This document shows positions 60,806 to 64,000 of a DNA stretch of 64,000 bases, in pieces. The stretch covers positions 85,062 through 149,061 of the forward strand of contig JAFQRJ010000006.1 of NCBI GenBank assembly GCA_017410145.1. The letters run 5' to 3'. The position numbers were made by a program, and so were the translations under genes. Under the pieces are notes generated by a model. That model did no database searches. It had not been told where the DNA came from and saw nothing but the letters and a program-made list of their open reading frames with translations. Origin of the DNA: Tyzzerella sp. (GTDB taxonomy: Bacteria; Bacillota; Clostridia; Lachnospirales; Lachnospiraceae). Numbering within the stretch: the first letter of the stretch is position 1; every line of letters starts with the position of its first letter.

Positions 60806-62623
60806 ATGGCAGGAATAGATCAGAAAAAAATACGAAATTTTTGTATTATCGCGCACATTGACCACGGGAAGTCAACCTTGGCAGACCGTATTATCGAAAA
60901 GACCGGGCTTTTGACAAGTCGTGAGATGCAGGCGCAGGTCCTTGATAATATGGAACTGGAGCGTGAGCGTGGAATTACCATTAAGGCACAGGCAGTACGT
61001 ATTGTATATAAAGCCAATGATGGGGAGGAGTACATTTTTAATTTAATCGATACTCCGGGACATGTGGACTTTAACTATGAAGTATCCCGAAGCCTTGCTG
61101 CGTGCGATGGTGCAATTCTTGTTGTGGATGCCGCACAGGGTGTAGAAGCTCAGACACTGGCCAATGTGTATCTTGCTTTGGACCATGATTTGGATGTGAT
61201 GCCGGTTATCAATAAGATTGATTTGCCGAGTGCAGAACCGCAGCGAGTCATTGATGAAATCGAGGATGTTATTGGAATAGAAGCCCAGGATGCTCCGCTA
61301 ATTTCTGCAAAGGTGGGATTAAATATTGAAGATGTTCTGGAACAGATTGTAGAGAAAATTCCGGCACCAACAGGAGATGTGAATGCACCTCTTCAGGCAC
61401 TCATTTTTGACTCAGTATACGATTCCTATAAAGGGGTTATTGTATTCTGCCGTATCAAGGAAGGTTCAGTGAGAAAAGGAACCAATATGAAAATGATGGC
61501 TACTGGTGCAACAGCGGAAGTAGTGGAAGTTGGATATTTTGGTGCGGGTCAGTTCATTCCATGCGATGAGCTTTCTGCAGGTATGGTTGGTTATATCACA
61601 GCCAGTCTTAAAAACGTTAAAGACACCCGTGTCGGTGATACGATTACAGATGCAGACAGACCATGCGAGAAGCCACTTCCGGGTTACAAGAAGGTTCTCC
61701 CTATGGTTTACTGTGGTATGTATCCGGCGGATGGTGCAAAATATCAGGATTTGCGAGATGCATTGGAAAAATTACAGCTCAATGATGCATCCCTTCACTT
61801 TGAACCGGAGACATCCATTGCTCTTGGCTTTGGGTTCCGTTGCGGATTTTTAGGACTTTTACATTTGGAAATCATTCAAGAACGTCTGGAACGAGAATAC
61901 AATTTGGATTTGGTTACAACTGCACCTGGTGTAGTATATAAAGTGCATAAGACAAATGGGGAAGTAATCGAGCTTACCAACCCATCCAACCTTCCGGAAC
62001 CGACAGAGATTGATTATATGGAAGAGCCGATGGTAAAAGCAGAGATTATGGTTACTTCTGAATTTATCGGTGCAATTATGGACTTGTGTCAGGAACGACG
62101 CGGTATTTATCAAGGTATGGAATATATCGAGGAAACGAGAGCAGTACTTCGTTACCATTTACCATTGAATGAGATTATTTACGATTTCTTTGATGCGCTG
62201 AAGTCCCGTTCCCGCGGATATGCATCTTTTGATTATGAAATGCTAGGTTATGAGAAATCTGAACTTGTGAAGCTAGATATTCTTATCAACAAAGAAGAAG
62301 TGGATGCATTGTCGTTTATCGTCTTCTCAGGAAGTGCATATGAGCGTGGGCGTAAGATGTGCGAGAAACTGAAAGACGAGATTCCAAGACATTTATTTGA
62401 AATTCCGATACAGGCAGCTGTGGGAAGTAAGATTATCGCCAGAGAGACCGTAAAGGCGGTACGTAAGGATGTGCTTGCAAAATGTTACGGCGGTGATATT
62501 TCACGTAAACGTAAGCTTCTCGAAAAACAAAAAGAAGGTAAGAAAAGAATGCGTCAGATTGGAAATGTAGAGATTCCACAGAAGGCATTTATGAGTGTGT
62601 TGAAGTTAGATGAGAAGAAATAA
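60806..62623 (+). CDS. lepA: elongation factor 4
   Basis: This 605-residue GTPase back-translocates stalled ribosomes. G motifs are [14 protein letters not shown], the G3 box DTPGHVDF and NKIDLPSA. The C-terminal lepA-specific domain ends [39 protein letters not shown] precedes ATG 60806. The end overlaps the start of hemW by 14 bases, the common lepA-hemW pairing in Firmicutes. Confidence 0.98.
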   Translation: MAGIDQKKIRNFCIIAHIDHGKSTLADRIIEKTGLLTSREMQAQVLDNMELERERGITIKAQAVRIVYKANDGEEYIFNLIDTPGHVDFNYEVSRSLAACDGAILVVDAAQGVEAQTLANVYLALDHDLDVMPVINKIDLPSAEPQRVIDEIEDVIGIEAQDAPLISAKVGLNIEDVLEQIVEKIPAPTGDVNAPLQALIFDSVYDSYKGVIVFCRIKEGSVRKGTNMKMMATGATAEVVEVGYFGAGQFIPCDELSAGMVGYITASLKNVKDTRVGDTITDADRPCEKPLPGYKKVLPMVYCGMYPADGAKYQDLRDALEKLQLNDASLHFEPETSIALGFGFRCGFLGLLHLEIIQERLEREYNLDLVTTAPGVVYKVHKTNGEVIELTNPSNLPEPTEIDYMEEPMVKAEIMVTSEFIGAIMDLCQERRGIYQGMEYIEETRAVLRYHLPLNEIIYDFFDALKSRSRGYASFDYEMLGYEKSELVKLDILINKEEVDALSFIVFSGSAYERGRKMCEKLKDEIPRHLFEIPIQAAVGSKIIARETVKAVRKDVLAKCYGGDISRKRKLLEKQKEGKKRMRQIGNVEIPQKAFMSVLKLDEKK

Positions 62624-63785
62624 AGAGTTGGAAATATATATTCATATCCCGTTTTGTGTGAAAAAGTGTGATTATTGCGACTTTCTTTCGGGATCACAGG
62701 ATGAAGCCACAAGGAAAATATATGTGGAGAAATTAATAGAAGAAATTCGGACCCATAATAAGCGAAATAGGTCCATCCATAATGAAAAGGTGATTACAGT
62801 CTTCTTGGGTGGCGGTACGCCATCTATTTTGGAGAAAAATCAAATTACTGCGATTTTTGATGCGTTAAGAGAAAATTTTGATGTTGCAGAAGATGCAGAA
62901 ATCACAATTGAAGCAAATCCTGGAACGGTTACAGCAGAAAAATTGCAAGCATATAAAAAGTGTGGCATTAACCGCATTAGCTTCGGACTTCAATCTACCA
63001 ACAATGAAGAGTTAAATTTGCTTGGCCGTATCCATACTTATGAGGAGTTTCTGGAAAGTTATCAGTTGGCAAGAGCATGCGGTTTTAACAATATCAATGT
63101 GGATTTGATTTCCGCTATTCCAAAACAGACCGTGGCAAGCTGGGAGGAGACTTTAAAGAAAGTGATTGTATTAGAACCAGAACATATTTCTGCCTATAGT
63201 TTGATTGTGGAGGAAGGAACACCATTTGCAAAATTGTATGGAGAAGGTTGTCCGGGTGAACACGATTTGCCAAGTGAAGAAGAGGAGCGAGCAATCTATT
63301 ATCGCACTGAAGAATTGCTGGAGAAAGCAGGATATCACAGATATGAGATTTCCAATTATGCGAAGAAGGGAAAAGAATGCAGACACAATCTTGGGTACTG
63401 GGAGAGAAAAGAGTATCTGGGAATTGGTTTGGGTGCAGCTAGTTTGATTAACAATACAAGATATAAAAATACAGACGACCTTTTGTATTATATGGAGCAT
63501 GCAAGTGATTTGAGTGCGATTCAGGAAAATGTAGAAAAACTGTCACTTGAAGAGCAGATGGAGGAATTCATGTTCTTGGGGCTAAGAAAGATGGAAGGCG
63601 TGTCGGTTGATGAATTTGAAAACACATTTGGAAAAACCATGGAAGAATGTTATGGTGAGCAAATTCAGAGCCTGGTGCAGCAAGAATTACTTAAGCAGAA
63701 AAACGGTCGCTTATTGCTTACAAAGCAAGGGATTGATGTGAGCAACTATGTGTTTGGAGAGTTTTTGATGGCATGTCAGTATTGA
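62610..63785 (+). CDS. hemW: radical SAM protein HemW (heme chaperone, HemN-like)
   Basis: This 391-residue protein has the radical SAM cysteines at 16, 20 and 23 ([14 protein letters not shown]), without the fourth Cys of true HemN, so it is HemW, which delivers heme rather than decarboxylating coproporphyrinogen. Other motifs are [37 protein letters not shown] and [20 protein letters not shown]. It overlaps lepA by 14 bases. A hairpin terminator covers its last codons. Confidence 0.94.
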   Translation: MRRNKELEIYIHIPFCVKKCDYCDFLSGSQDEATRKIYVEKLIEEIRTHNKRNRSIHNEKVITVFLGGGTPSILEKNQITAIFDALRENFDVAEDAEITIEANPGTVTAEKLQAYKKCGINRISFGLQSTNNEELNLLGRIHTYEEFLESYQLARACGFNNINVDLISAIPKQTVASWEETLKKVIVLEPEHISAYSLIVEEGTPFAKLYGEGCPGEHDLPSEEEERAIYYRTEELLEKAGYHRYEISNYAKKGKECRHNLGYWERKEYLGIGLGAASLINNTRYKNTDDLLYYMEHASDLSAIQENVEKLSLEEQMEEFMFLGLRKMEGVSVDEFENTFGKTMEECYGEQIQSLVQQELLKQKNGRLLLTKQGIDVSNYVFGEFLMACQY

Positions 63786-63801
63786 CATGCTATTGTTTTT
63801 G
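63771..63801 (+). terminator. terminator of lepA-hemW
   Basis: GCATGTCA pairs perfectly with TGACATGC around GTAT, followed by TATTGTTTTTG. The stem includes the hemW stop codon. Confidence 0.8.
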
Positions 63802-63810
63802 TTGTAATAT
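63782..63810 (+). promoter_or_regulatory. promoter of the Uma2-like gene
   Basis: TTGACA and TAATAT are separated by 17 bases. The -35 overlaps the hemW terminator stem, which compacts the two signals. Confidence 0.6.
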
Positions 63811-63874
63811 AACGTATATGTGATATATAAACAAGTTGCAAAATTTTAAAGAAAAAAGAAAGGAATTGTTTTAC

Positions 63875-64000
63875 ATGGATAAGGAAAAAGATTTTAAATA
63901 TTCTAGTGAAAATAACGACGAAGTGAACATGGTAAAAGAAGAAGCTACAGCATATGGACTTAAGCGCCAAGGAGAATATACACTTGAAGACTATTATGCA
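63875..64000 (+). CDS. Uma2-family (PD-(D/E)XK) protein, N-terminal part only
   Basis: The gene starts at ATG 63875 after AAGGAA and runs off the window end; 42 residues are visible. The acidic lysine-rich start is followed by AYGLKRQGEYTLEDYYA, the segment that precedes the catalytic core in Uma2-family putative restriction endonuclease-like proteins. The core itself lies outside, so the call rests on this short motif and on its own promoter just upstream. Confidence 0.5.
   Translation, partial: MDKEKDFKYSSENNDEVNMVKEEATAYGLKRQGEYTLEDYYA

Noticed and set aside
1..64000. tRNA, rRNA, insertion sequences, prophage or integrase genes
   Set aside because: No cloverleaf, rRNA motif, transposase of IS type or phage structural gene was seen by reading both strands. 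Only Rpn and Uma2-type nuclease-like genes hint at mobility.

Overview
The window looks like a chromosomal segment of an anaerobic, low-GC Gram-positive bacterium of the class Clostridia, most likely family Lachnospiraceae. The basis is the A+T-rich codon use, strong AAGGAGG ribosome binding sites, many U-tailed hairpin terminators, and the gene content: LCP ligases, a CwlO/NlpC-type hydrolase, GerMN and ComEA/ComEC next to a VicRK-like two-component pair, Rpn and Uma2-type PD-(D/E)XK genes, and a TrpB2-type enzyme. No rRNA, tRNA, CRISPR array, insertion sequence or prophage was recognised, and no stretch over 300 bases lacks a gene. Species is not assigned.

Region 1 (1-14.9 kb) is a cell-surface polysaccharide locus. 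It has the tail of a membrane protein, a family 2 glycosyltransferase, an OPA-type transporter followed by a winged-helix/LicC-like cytidylyltransferase fusion, an acyltransferase 3 protein, UDP-galactopyranose mutase, two LCP ligases (one with eleven 21-base coding repeats) flanking an Rpn-family remnant, an MBOAT/AlgJ-like O-acetylation pair, a membrane-anchored cohesin-like protein with an acidic tail, and an HtrA protease. Together they would make, acylate, attach and quality-control a galactofuranose-containing wall polymer, possibly one carrying a choline-type substituent.

Region 2 (14.9-39 kb) is mostly housekeeping: glyA, a copper efflux pair behind a CsoR-like operator, a peptidoglycan hydrolase, rpsB-tsf, a Na/Pi transporter, a large ABC exporter, a reverse-strand lrgAB operon, queA, a polysaccharide deacetylase, a SdpI-like protein, a TrpB2-type enzyme, leuS and an ABC-F ATPase.

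Region 3 (38.9-47.4 kb) is accessory. It holds a toxin-antitoxin pair whose toxin lacks its core, a frameshifted glutamine amidotransferase with a 40-base echo of its own coding sequence about 860 bases away, a dipeptidase, an Rpn-family nuclease, and a PHP / DUF1015 / CBM9-like / kinase-nucleotidyltransferase gene run that may form an undescribed sugar salvage unit.

Region 4 (47.4-64 kb) has argG divergent from argCJBD with ArgR-like boxes over the promoters, a small DMT transporter, and then comEA, a response regulator, a sensor kinase, a GerMN lipoprotein, comEC, holA, lepA and hemW. The window ends in a Uma2-like gene. Most genes lie on the + strand and form short operons closed by hairpin terminators.
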